64,000 nucleotides of DNA from Hetaerina americana (Eukaryota; Arthropoda; Insecta; Odonata; Calopterygidae): assembly GCA_022747635.1 (NCBI GenBank), contig JAKTNV010000023.1, positions 676,501 through 740,500 on the forward strand, read 5' to 3'. Below, piece by piece: positions 11,577 through 22,049 of this stretch. The number at the start of each line of letters is the position of its first letter. Position 1 is the first letter of the stretch. Under the pieces are notes generated by a model. The model searched no databases and was not told the DNA's origin. It saw only the letters and a list, made by a program, of their open reading frames with translations. Both the position numbers and the translations under genes were made by a program.

Positions 11577-12490
11577 TATACCCCTCCCATGGAACTTGAC
11601 GACCTTGACGTGGTGGTAGGGCTTGTGCGTTCCGACGACCCTTAGGGCTGTGTTGGCAGGAGTAATAATAATTGCTTCTGGTAGAGTCACCCATGCCAGA
11701 TAGGTCGAAGGTTAGGAGCCAGACGAAAGGTAGTCCAAGCAGCGTCTGTTCCTCAGCGAGGCGGCTGCAATTGCGTCTGACCCCAGAGGAGCGGCCAATA
11801 AGTGAGAAACACTATTGAGGAAGGCAACGGGAAACCACCTCAACTATCAATCCCAAGATTTACATGATGGACTCTACAGAGATTTTGAGTTCTGGCAACT
11901 ACGGGGCTCGGCCCAATCGGCCGTGTGTCGTGCCCGGCAGCGGGGGAGGCAAAGCTTCCGCGGTCGTCATCCCACGAAACCCTTACAAGGGAAAACCAGC
12001 AGCAGAAGGACAGAAGCCGCAGGAGAAGACCAAAGTAGTTAGAATAGGAATGTGGAATGTTAGGACAATGATGAGGACAGAAAAATTAGAGAATATTAAG
12101 CGAGAGATGGAAAGGGGAAATATAAATATTTTAGGTCTATGCAAGGTGAGATGGAAGGATAGCGGAGATTACTGGAGTGATAATTATAGAATAATATACA
12201 GCGGCGGGGACGAGAGCCAACGAGGGGTTGCCATAGTATTAAATGAAGAGGTAGGAAGAAGCGTTAGACAACATAGAGCAGGTAACGGATAGATTATTAC
12301 TAGTAGAGATAAAAGCAGAACCGACGAACTTGGTTATTATTCAGGTATACATGCCACCGAGCAACCATAAGGAGGAAGAGGTCGATAGGATAAACGATCA
12401 GTTAGAGGACATAATCAAGTGTGTTGCTGCAGGAATACATTTGATAGTGATGGCGGATTGGAATGCCACGGTAGGCGAAGGGAGAGATTA
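11577..12490 (+). mobile_element. RTE-clade retrotransposon, copy 4, 5' end present, 3' part missing
   Basis: The 5' border is set by agreement with the 47606 end of the minus-strand copy. Both start at a CCCTCCC string next to TATACATAT and then share the 5' UTR with GACGTGGTGG, TTCCTCAGCGAGGCGG and AACACTATTGAGGAAGG. The copy ends at about 12490, within the endonuclease coding region, where an AT-rich sequence takes over. It is more diverged than copies 1 and 3. Confidence 0.88.
11864..12490 (+). pseudogene. RTE endonuclease N-terminal fragment
   Basis: The fragment opens at ATG 11864 (MMDSTEILSSGNYGARPN) and includes the endonuclease start IGMWNVRTMMRTEKLENIKREMERGN. The frame is lost near 12275 by a one-base change, so the annotated open part ends at 12292. 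The following sequence in the next frame still reads LVIIQVYMPPS and VMADWNATVGEG. At the position of the TAA shared by copies 1 and 3, this copy has an ordinary sense codon (AGIHLIVM). Copy 4 therefore shows that the stop is not universal in the family. Confidence 0.85.
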
Positions 12491-14104
12491 AATAATATAA
12501 ATATACGTAGAAGAGTTTAGAGAATATATAAATGTACGCACATACATATATTTATATATATTTGCACACGGGTTTTCTGAGTAACTACGGAACAGAGGTT
12601 AGTAAATATTGCACCATGCATGTTACGCCAACCAGTGAATAGCCAACTAGAATTCTAATAATATGATTAATATTTTTTTGCAGGATATGACGTTATCGCC
12701 AACTCGTACGCGTACAAATTCCGACAATTAATGGCAGAAACTGATCATTTTTACCCATCGAATATTATTAACCATGCAAATTATCTTTCTGCCGGGGTGA
12801 TACCAGGCGTGAGGGGGAACTGATGAACTGATGAAAGAACACATCTGCGGCATACAGGCATTCAGCGATCCCCATATTTTCCCACATTGGAAAAATGCAG
12901 ATCAACCGTAAGTTAAGGCATCCGTTTATGTATTACTATTTGCTCACTTTTCAATTTGATACCGGCATCGCTCAGAAAGACATTCCGAAAGTTTCTCGGT
13001 ACTTATTGCCAGATCCAATTTTTGTGTGCAGAAGGCAATGTCCTTTACCTGCGCCGCCGTTTCCCGCACTTCGTTAGATATCACAAAGTTGTCGAAGAGT
13101 CTTAAAAACTTTGTCTTTCGGCTGCACAAGACCGGGGACGATATCTCACACAGGACAAAAAGGAAAGGGGAAAGAGCGTGTGTGTTGCCGCTCTGACCGA
13201 GGGGATAATAACGCCCGATAGCTCGCACCAGATGCTCAAATCCCCTCTAATCTCGATCTGCAGGGAATTAGTTAGTGTGTTAATCCTGGCCCATTGGAAG
13301 CGACCAATTTTTATCACGAATTCCAGGATCATCACTGCGACCTCGGATCAAAATATAGTGGAGCAGCCATTCAAATTATGAAGAGCAGTTCCCATCTGGC
13401 TTAATTTACGTGGATGGTCCCAGATGGATGATCAGAAAGAGCAAATTACAGAGGTGAAGACTGAGCAAGGAAGCCACAAGAGAGATGATCAGAATTCCCT
13501 AGCTCACGAACGAAGGATCGAATGGGTCCACGGTTGAAAGCTCTGCGCGGGCGTGGATGCCCGCCTTAAAATTGCATCGCGGATGAAAACTGCATGCTTA
13601 GAAGGGCGGACTGCGAGGTAAACATGCGGATCGAGGGACAAAAATCTAAATCCACGTCATGAGCAGGGGGGGGGGTGGCGCGTGTGGGAGCTGGTATTAG
13701 GGCAACAGACTTTCTCACGTCGCCGCTTATGATTACCATTATGTTTTCCGATCACGGCAGCTGGAGTGCGCATCACCATGGTTTTAATGCACGTACGAAC
13801 TTGGCCAGGGATGAATGAATATTGCTGCTGGAGCATATGCCGGTCTCCTATCCGGATGATATGACCTCCCAATGCAATTGCGGGGCCTGAATAACGCCCG
13901 CGGCGTCACAAACGCACCAGAGCACCCCGGCATCTTGGTTCCGCTTCCTACCTTTGCATTTGGAGGGGGAGCTGCCATTCGGGTTCATACAGGAATCGTT
14001 CCACATTTACTCCCCACCGCAATTTTTCACAGAATTAGCGGACCTGCTTCACTCTTCATTCTATCCCTCAATAAAAAACCATGAACACAGTAATCAACCC
14101 GAAG
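12491..14104. other. Unassigned DNA
   Basis: No gene was recognised. A poly-G run lies at 13667-13676. Short open frames around 12900-13380 occur on both strands without domains. Confidence 0.4.
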
Positions 14105-14372
14105 GTCGGTTTGGCAGGTGATGGTAGAGCTCACCCAGTACTAAGCCCGACGGCGTGTGAAATTCACACATCAGGGTAGGGGGGCCAGTTCCTTTCCCTG
14201 TGCCGGTTATGGTTTCCCAGGAAGATCTGGTACCCGAAAAATCACATAGCTTGGGTAGAGCTGCAGGTACCCAGAGTACCTTGCCCGGGAATTGAACCCG
14301 GGACCCTCCGGCCAGTAGTCCAACGCTCTACCCCCTGGACTTACGCGACCCCCTGCTCTTACGCGACCCTCA
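14105..14372 (-). repeat. SINE family B (tRNA-headed)
   Basis: Read on the minus strand, a tRNA-like head contains GGGGTAGAGCGTTGGACTA followed by a good B box (GGTTCAATTCCCGGG). A non-tRNA body then runs to about 14105. The string CTTACGCGACCC is repeated at 14340-14371, close to the 5' edge. The borders are approximate because no second copy was found in the window. The cloverleaf does not close into a functional tRNA, so it is annotated as a SINE and not a tRNA gene. Confidence 0.7.
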
Positions 14373-15414
14373 TACGTAAAATATTAAATAATAATAATAC
14401 TAAGCCATTAGTTCTACTACGCTCACAGTAAGTTCGAATAAAATATCGCACTTTTCCATCAAAATGGCGAACATTCCCATTTCACTGACTGTATGACACG
14501 ATAAATATGAGGGCCTTCAAAGGTTTGCCGCTACCCGCCATTCCGCGACCCTCCACATCGAGGTCCATCGGAGGTGGATGTGGTGACAAGCGAATGCATT
14601 ATGCATTTACTTTGGCGACGCGAAGAATAGTTGAGCACCCCAGACGGCCTATTGCAATGGAGTGAGTGACTCCGACGACTTCCACCACATTATTCCGAGC
14701 AACCTCTCAGCCAGATGCCGTACTAACTGTGAGCATGATACTTACGTATATTTCACGAGCACCAAAGGAAATATCACACGATACGTTAACCGGAGGACGA
14801 CGAATATCTTTGACCCGGAAAGATCGCACGCAGGTAACAAGATTACGGAAGTGTGAGAAAGTGGGGGGCGTCTGGATGACGCAAAGAAAAATAAGCGACG
14901 GCAATGTTAGGAAACCGATCGAAAAGAAAATCCCCTCGGCTCCTTCTCCCGATGCTTAACTCGGAAATTGGAAGCAGCTACAATGCTTATCCGATGATAG
15001 AATCAATCACTTCCGTCACCGAGCCCCTAATTTACGCGACGGTCATTACCGAGTGATAGTTTATTTAAACGTAAACTTTTAATCCTGACCCTGTGCAATT
15101 TGTCCACAGGGAAGGAAAAATAAACATTACGACACCGAAAAGAAAGCTGCAACGAACGTTTCATTTCCCAGCCCAGGGAGGGTTCAAACAAATGCTGCCA
15201 CCTTCAGGTACAGACTGGACAAATTTCCGAGTCCAGGAGAAGAGCGAGTGCGTGTGGGAATTAGCCCACCACCTGAAGATGACGAAATCTGATGAAACCA
15301 GACTCACGGCGATAAAAGTTCTTTATGGAATTCACTGAGCCGGGTTCTTCCCCATTATTAACTTATTCGCAAGTCATCACACGACCAGTGCGCATAGAAG
15401 AAGTACAGCTCTTT
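14373..15414. other. Unassigned DNA upstream of the R1-type fragment
   Basis: No supported gene. Overlapping open frames at 14662-14959 on both strands have no domains. Sequence just upstream of 15415 may still be element-derived, but no RT motif could be read before that point. Confidence 0.35.
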
Positions 15415-16926
15415 TCGTCCTATCACACTCCTCCCTAACCTAGGGAAAATATTTGAAAGATTAATTAAAGAGAGAATAAAAATAATTCGCGAGGACACGC
15501 TATATCATCCTAATCAATATGGCTTCAGGAAAAACCGAAGTACATCAGACGCAATCAAGACCCTCTTTAATAACTTAAATAAGCAAAGTAAATATGCATT
15601 AGTGGTTTTCATTGACATAAAAGGTGCATTTGACTCTGTTTGGTGGCCTTCTATCCTTCAGGAGCTTAAAACACTAAAAATTCCTTTGAAACTAACTAGA
15701 CTCTTTTCAAATTATTTTACAAATAGATAGGTAGTATACAAAATGAAAACTATTTCAACAAAGAAAATCCTCACCAGGGGCTGCCCACAAGGATCTGTTT
15801 TGGGTCCGTTAATGTGGAACCTTATTACTAACCAGGTCTTATGGAAAGAATTCCCCATAGGCTGTAGGTTAATAGCTTTTGCCGATGATATGGCTTTGTC
15901 TATTGAAGCTAACTCAAATGCTAAAATGGAACAGCTGACATAAAGTTGTATTGGACAAATAGAACAATGGGCAATAGTTAATAAATTGGTAATTTCAACA
16001 ACCAAGACAGAATACATGGTCTTCGGAAATAAAATGTATAGGAATCCCACTGTTAAAATCTACAATAGCAATATCCGACGCACATCATCTTTTAACTATT
16101 TGGGTATCGTTTTAGACGAAAAATTAAATTATGAGGCCCACATTAATTTCATAGTTAGCAAAACCAAAAATATTTTCCAAGCTGCCCGTAGGTATTGCAA
16201 AAGTAATTTTGGAACGGACTCCCTTCAATTGATATACAAAGCTGTAGAAATACCCATTGTTACCTACGGCTGCTCCATTTGGGGTCATAAGGTTAACTAC
16301 AGCAGAATCGAAAGAAAACTTAGAGAAGCAAGGCCCTTCCTCTTAGCAATTAGCAAAGGTTACTCGACAATCAGCGCGAACGCACTATGTTTAATTACCG
16401 GACAACCACCTCTAAAATACGAGGTTATGGAGAGAATTAGCATAATCGAAGTCAAATTGGGCCAAGGCACAAAATACTTCAACTCCGAAATCGAACACAA
16501 TCACGCCCTAAGCAAAAAAAAACAATTAAAAGAAATACTCAGGGAACAAACAATTCGTCAGTGGAATAAAGACTGGCTGAATTCCGATAAGGGTATTCAT
16601 ACTGAAGAAATATTCCCAGACGTCGTTGAAAGGCTAAATATACGATAAAATTCAAGCTAACTAAGAAAGCGACGCAACTCCTATTAGGGCATGGAAGTTT
16701 TGGACACTACCTCAATAGAATAGGAAAATCAAGGACTAATCTATGCAGTACCTGCCTAACAGAAGACACCGCTAAGCATACCTGTAGAATAGAGGAGTGC
16801 CTACAGTATGAAAAACCCAGGCATGAAATTTGGCACAGCATGACTTATAAGAAAACCAAGATGCGTGAGATTGTGCTATTTTGCCTTGAGCATAACCACG
16901 ACCAATTATTTAAAATGGTGCAATGA
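15415..16926 (+). pseudogene. R1-clade reverse transcriptase, 5'-truncated and broken
   Basis: A single frame reads through most of an RT: NQYGFRKNRSTSDAI, then VVFIDIKGAFDSVWWPSIL (motif A), TRGCPQGSVLGPLMWNLI (motif B) and FADDMALSIEA (motif C with FADD retained). The thumb and connection region follow. Two in-frame stops interrupt it (TAG at 15728-15730 and TAA at 15941-15943). After the stop at 16648 the reading continues in another frame to 16926, through LLLGHGSFGHYL and a C-X2-C-X7-H-X6-C finger (CSTC to EEC). GAFD-WWP, GCPQGSVLGP and the C-terminal Cys-His finger are typical of the R1 clade, which lacks RNase H or has it separately. The endonuclease and ORF1 are absent, as expected of a 5' truncation. 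A 3' UTR probably continues past 16926 but its end is not defined. Confidence 0.87.
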
Positions 16927-19045
16927 AATTTGATCATTGTAGTGACATTTGAAGTTGGTACAATAAAGTTTGATAAAACTAGTAATTGTATTGCTCGTTT
17001 ATTGTGTACATAAAATTGTATGCAATCGCTATTTTAAGTTAACGTGTATTATTTTGCCTAGTGTACGATCAAAGGAAAAAAAAATCTTGTATGACTCTGA
17101 ATTGAAGTGTTATCATGAAATAATATATTTATTTCTTATAATAATTAGAATCTCTAATTGTACTAAATTTTGGTTCTACATTACTTCTGTAATTTAAGGC
17201 TACTGTATCATCTTGTTTGATATTTCTTTTTCTCAAGTTGTGTAATTGATGTTAATTATATCAGAACACTAAAGGGGTACTGAGCGAGAGCAGGAACCCG
17301 CTCAACATAAGATGCTATTTTGTTGTATGCTATTTTTTTTGTATTTGCTTCCGCAATAAAAGAAAGGAAAGGTGTGATTGAGGAAACTACTTCACCACCT
17401 TTCCTAATTATTATTAGAAGAAGTACATTGCCATTCATATCTTTTAATCAGAGCGGTTAGGTACCTTGACCACTGAACGAAAGACACCCTATTCAAATTA
17501 CTAACTGGAAAAGTACGGACGAACATGGTGAAACATTTCAAACGCACCAACTTTTTGGCATTTTTCTGGGGATGATTAAGGAGAATCGTCTTTCATTACT
17601 AATTTCTGGCCATTTTTTTCATGTTCCTCAACTAAAAATACAGGTTGCGTTGCATAATTAATGCCTGTAAAATGTTTTTTCTTAAAGATGTCTCCATACG
17701 AGTCTCAAACACTAGCCGCTTATTCTAAACGTGACAGGTCTACACTACCACCTCCGCCTTAACGTTTCATTACAATTATCTACCGCCCTTCTAATGAAGC
17801 CACATTTCTACAGTATTAGCCAGAATATCTTCTAATACTTGCTACCCAAGAAAGGCGTGAGGTACTAAAAGCTGGTAAGCCCTTGACTATTTCATAGCGA
17901 CCTAATTCAAACCTGTCTCTTGCCGAAACGTGTCACTTTCCTCCGTGCCAATTCACTCGCATGAGGTTTACTTGCAAATTTTTAACTTAGTCATCAAATC
18001 TTTAAACTTCGTTCAAAATTTCATATGGAACTGGGGGGAGAGACTCGATTTACGTAAGACTCGACAGATTTCTGTGACGCGTGATATCCTTTGCCGAAAG
18101 ACCCACCACGAGCAAGCGCACCCCATTTCAAGCAGCACGAGGCGGCTTTCCAAACCCAAACGTTACGGCTCAGCATCCGGCTTAGGTCGACGCTTTGGCT
18201 ACTTTGAGGCAAGCTTTTAACCTCCCCTTCCACCAACGAACGTTTGGACATCGCTCGTAAACATGTATACTTCAATGCGTGGCACATGATTCCAATTCCG
18301 GATCGTGCACTCGCGAATAGGACGACCACGAAGCCATCCAATGGGCTTGTGTAACGGCTGGGGCATACAAAATACATTAAATTTTTAGCAACTCATATTT
18401 TATGAATTCTAGCCTTGGCGAGGGGGATCGAATGCAGCCCAAGCGGATTCATTTCCGTGGGAGAGGGGCACACGGGAAGGGAAGACCGATCAACCGTAGG
18501 AGCGTCACACGGTCTAAGTTGCCCGATGACGGATAAGAGGGCAGTTATTGGGATAGGGGGGTCGTTATTCTAAGAGCCGGGTGCCCTTGAAGGCCTTTAA
18601 CATCTCATGGAACTAGAGAGCTCGCTGGAGCTTCCGAGCTCTCACTTAGAGCAGCAATCGTCATGCCATCCATACCTGAGGCCACAGCCGCAGTGCGATC
18701 GTCGGGGGCGCAGCTACGTTCCATACATTCACATAATATCGCCTAAAAACGTCCTGTGTTACCAGCGTAAACGGCGCAAAAAAATTCTGTTTCTTCCTCT
18801 GTTGCATTCAACTGACTTTGATACGTAGGTTACTTCACATCAACATCTAAATTAGCATTGAAAAGGGCAACAATGTAAAGAAATTTTCCGTATTCATGTG
18901 TTTTTGTTTAGGGTGGGTGGTCGCGCACTGTAATAATGTTCTTCTTTTACGTGTCTACTGTAAATGGAAGGAACTTTAAGGAAGGTAGTGCCTGCTCACC
19001 TCATGGTTCACTTCAAACAGGGACAGCGAAGAGTACCATCACTGC

Positions 19046-19048
<3 letters not shown>
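16927..19048. other. Unassigned AT-rich DNA, possibly starting with the R1 element 3' UTR
   Basis: The first few hundred bases may be the 3' UTR of the R1-type copy, but no terminal repeat or poly-A border was seen. No gene is supported in the rest. Open frames at 17930-18377 on both strands have no recognisable domains. Confidence 0.35.

Positions 19049-19103
<55 letters not shown>
19049..19103. repeat. (AT)n microsatellite, left tract
   Basis: An uninterrupted AT dinucleotide run of about 55 bp. Related AT runs lie at 19284-19323 and 20654-20670, separated by a foldback unit and a mariner. Together they look like one long AT tract split by two TA-targeted insertions. Confidence 0.95.
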
Positions 19104-19104
<1 letters not shown>

Positions 19105-19135
19105 CACTTTTTGAAAGTCTCACGGACGTGAATAA

Positions 19136-19279
19136 TAATGTATAACACTTAGCACTAGTGGACACAGACAAAAACACAGAAACCTTGATAAAGGTGGTCA
19201 CGACCACCGAAAATTCGAAAAATAGGGAGTCTCTTTTTTGTGTGTTTCTGTCTGTGTCCATTAGTGCTAAGTGTTATAC

Positions 19280-19284
<5 letters not shown>
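19136..19284. mobile_element. Short foldback element (MITE-like) inside AT microsatellite
   Basis: The left arm (19136-19182) and right arm (19231-19284) are near-perfect inverted repeats. Both carry TGTATAACACTTAGCACTA followed by TGGACACAGACA. The spacer contains a second palindrome, GGTGGTCACGACCACC (19193-19208). It has no coding capacity. AT runs on both sides fit insertion at a TA dinucleotide. Its arms do not match those of the neighbouring mariner, so the driving transposase is unknown. Confidence 0.75.

Positions 19285-19323
<39 letters not shown>
19284..19323. repeat. (AT)n microsatellite, middle tract
   Basis: An AT run of about 40 bp between the foldback element and the left end of the mariner. 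It provides the TA flank of both. Confidence 0.95.
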
Positions 19324-19324
<1 letters not shown>

Positions 19325-20653
19325 TACCTTGAACAAAAAGTTCCCGGAATAACCACCGTGTGGCGCTCCCATCGTTCCGATTTGAGTTCTGTTTTTTTTG
19401 TTAAATTGGTACATCTGTTGTTGATATTCCCTTTAAATCTTAGTGTCATAACTTGACATTTGCAAAAGTTAAGTAGCCAAGAGTACATCTATCTCTGTGT
19501 GTGTTGGCGATTTTTTACAATTGCAGAAATGGATTTAAATTTGCAACAACGAACTTGTATTAAATTTTGCGTAAAAAACGGATTTAGTGGCGCACGGAGG
19601 TTGGAAATGTTGGAAAAGTGTTTCGGCAACGATTCTCTAAAAAAAACGGTCGTTTACCAGTGGCACGAGCGGTTCAGAAGTGGTCGTGAGTCAATCGAAG
19701 ATGATGAACGCAGTGGCAGACCATCGACATCGAAAGTCGGTGAAAAAATTGATAAAGTAAAAGAAATGTTGGTCAATAACCGCAAATTAACCATCAGAGA
19801 AATAGCGGAGGACTTGAACATTGCCTATGGATCCGCCCAAGACATTGTGGTTAATGATTTGGGTTTCCGTCGTGTAGCAGCAAAGTTGGTGCCGAAAGAC
19901 CTCAATTTCATGCAAAAAAGAGACCGTGTTGACGTCGCAAAAGACATGATTTGCGAGGCTGAATCCGATCCCACATTCATCAAAAGGATCATTACTGGAG
20001 ACGAGACGTGGGTTTATGAGTACGACACGCAATCCAGACATCAGGCAAGTGAATGGCGTTCACCAAATGAGCCGAGACCAAAAAAACCACGTCGTTTTCA
20101 GTCAAAAAAGAAGGCAATGCTGACGGTTTTCATGGATTACAACGGTGTAGTGCATCATGAATTTTTGCCAGAAGGCCAGACAGTAAACAAAGAGTATTAT
20201 TTGGGCGTTATGAGACGTTTGCGTGAAGCAATTCGCCGAAAGAGACCAGAAATGTGGGCAGAAAACTCGTGGATTTTGCACCATGATAACGCACCGTCGC
20301 ACAGTGCTATCATTATTCGTAATTTTTTGACGAAAAATGCAACAAATACCATCCAACAGCCACCGAATTCACCTGATTTGGCTCCCTGTGACTTCTTTCT
20401 GTTCAATCGAGTTAAAAAACCATTACGGGGAACGCGTTTTAGCAGCCGAGAGGAAGTAATGGAAAAATCGCAGGAAGCACTCATGGACATACCGAAAACC
20501 GACCGTAACTTTTGCAAATGTCAAGTTATGACACTAAGATTTAAAGGGAATATCAACAACAGATGTACCAATTTAACAAAAAAAACAGAACTCAAATCGG
20601 AACGATGGGAGCGCCACACGGTGGTTATTCCGGGAACTTTTTGATCAAGGTAG
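19324..20653 (+). mobile_element. mariner (Tc1/mariner, DD34D) with 148-bp terminal inverted repeats
   Basis: The element is 1,330 bp long and flanked on both sides by TA of an AT microsatellite, the expected mariner target. The inverted repeats are 19324-19471 and 20506-20653. Aligned by eye they are equal in length, without gaps, and differ at one base (TTGAACAAAAA against TTGATCAAAAA). Mariner inverted repeats are usually about 30 bp, so these are unusually long. Inside them lies an open transposase frame. Near-identity of the arms and an open frame point to a recent insertion or recent homogenisation of the arms. Confidence 0.95.
19529..20644 (+). CDS. mariner transposase, DD34D, with a C-terminus read from the inverted repeat
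   Basis: The protein cuts and pastes the element by binding its inverted repeats and cleaving at the ends with a metal-dependent catalytic triad. ATG 19529 gives 371 residues; an earlier in-frame TTG at 19460 lies inside the inverted repeat and is not a likely start. The N-terminal half has two helix-turn-helix regions (about residues 5-50 and 85-115) with YQWHERFRSG and DDERSGRPSTS between them. LVPKDL (121-126) stands where the family linker is usually WVPHEL. Catalytic residues are D158 (TGDETW), D253 (HHDNAPSH) and D288 (SPDLAPCDFF); the last pair is spaced by 34 residues, which defines DD34D. From about residue 326 to the stop, the frame is encoded by the right inverted repeat, so the usual final RW-KC---GDYFE block is missing. 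Catalysis may survive, but function is uncertain. Confidence 0.93.
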   Translation: MDLNLQQRTCIKFCVKNGFSGARRLEMLEKCFGNDSLKKTVVYQWHERFRSGRESIEDDERSGRPSTSKVGEKIDKVKEMLVNNRKLTIREIAEDLNIAYGSAQDIVVNDLGFRRVAAKLVPKDLNFMQKRDRVDVAKDMICEAESDPTFIKRIITGDETWVYEYDTQSRHQASEWRSPNEPRPKKPRRFQSKKKAMLTVFMDYNGVVHHEFLPEGQTVNKEYYLGVMRRLREAIRRKRPEMWAENSWILHHDNAPSHSAIIIRNFLTKNATNTIQQPPNSPDLAPCDFFLFNRVKKPLRGTRFSSREEVMEKSQEALMDIPKTDRNFCKCQVMTLRFKGNINNRCTNLTKKTELKSERWERHTVVIPGTF

Positions 20654-20670
20654 TATATATATATATATAT
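20654..20670. repeat. (AT)n microsatellite, right tract
   Basis: A short AT run directly after the mariner right end. It is the right-hand remainder of the target microsatellite. Confidence 0.9.
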
Positions 20671-22049
20671 GTTTCACGAGAGGTGTCCTAACATATCCCC
20701 GCCACACACCCTAATTAAAATATTTCACCAATAAACTCGGTGGGTGAGTCTATTTTATGTGTGCTATTAAGATAGCTGAAAATATTCCTTTACATGAAGT
20801 ATAAATGGCATGTTCATCAATCGAGATGTCATTCTAGTTACACACTCATTTGGCTTTTCACAGTACATAATCTGTTCCAAAATCGAGGCACGGGCTTCTA
20901 CGACCAAAAATGTTATTCTAATAATAAGTATATTGGTAAATGTATGCTGCATTCAAAACATTTAGAGGATTAAGATAATTCTTTAAATTTAGTGTCGTAA
21001 AAGAAATCAACCCCACCAAAGTAATTTCTTCGGAAAAATCTTCAAGCAACTACAAAGCCGCAAACACAATATTACGTCCACATGTTTCATTTAAATTGTT
21101 CAATTACCACAATCAATAACGCACGTACCGTGAAAAGTCTCGCAAATAGGCAGAAAACTTTAGCAGCATACTGAAATGTTTTAGTCAGAAAAATGGAACA
21201 CTTCATGGGATATGGGATATTTTCTGGCTTGATTCCTCATTTCTCGATCACATAATTTATATTTGCGTTAGGATTACCGACTGCTCACTTATTATAGCAC
21301 TATTCTTGTGCTCGCGGAAAATATTGGAAGTGTTTGTAATACTTAAAATTGAAAGTTATCGTGGAGCTACAACTCGTATTAGCCGCATTATCAGCGATGG
21401 CATCTCTCTGAAGACGAGTCAAGGCGATTGAAAGGTAAAGTAAAATTATGAACTCAAGGAACATGGGCATTTGCAACTCCGTCACTTCCACTGAGTCTTG
21501 TGCATTCAGTTCCGCATGCAGAAAGTTTGGAGGAGGGAATTACATCAACTATTTCAGCTCAACAATATATTCATAGCATTTATAGTTCAGGGTTTGTCCC
21601 GCCCAAAAAAATTCTTCCGAGTATGGATTCGGTGACTCATCTGAAAATCCTTGACCTATATTCCTGTAGCTCTGGTCCATCCACGCATTTCTTCCTCTAT
21701 GCGATTCAACGCCCCAATCCAGATGAAGCGCGAACACAGTTTATGCTTTCACTTACGTTTTTGACCTATTTAGGTAATTTCTCCATTTAGAAACATTTTA
21801 TGCCTGGATATGTTGTTTTCGATTGAAGACAATCTCAATAAATATGAGACTACTGTTAATGAAATAGCATGTAAATTTTTTATTTCATTTTCATCACGCT
21901 AGTGGAGTATTCGCTCGACAATTACAGATTTTCCACAGGCGCCAACTGATTTTCCAACTCGAGTCCTACGGGAAAGGGACTGTGAGTTAGTAGGTTGAAT
22001 GTCAAATATTTTGCAGTACTGACAATTTATTTTATTTTTGAGCCGGATC
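20671..22049. other. Unassigned AT-rich DNA
   Basis: No gene or recognised repeat could be supported in this stretch. Confidence 0.4.

Noticed and set aside
8545..12490. Twin-priming inversion joining RTE copies 2 and 4
   Set aside because: The two opposite-strand parts leave over 1 kb of the element uncovered, are separated by about 1.7 kb of other DNA and differ in divergence.
14281..14345. tRNA gene on the minus strand (B box GGTTCAATTCC)
   Set aside because: The acceptor stem does not close, and the sequence runs on into a SINE-like body. A and B boxes alone are expected in a SINE head.
19013..19456. Frames with Ile-Tyr repeats
   Set aside because: Translation of AT microsatellite.
19460..19528. 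Upstream start of the mariner transposase at TTG 19460
   Set aside because: It lies in the left inverted repeat and needs a non-ATG start. ATG 19529 matches the usual N-terminus.
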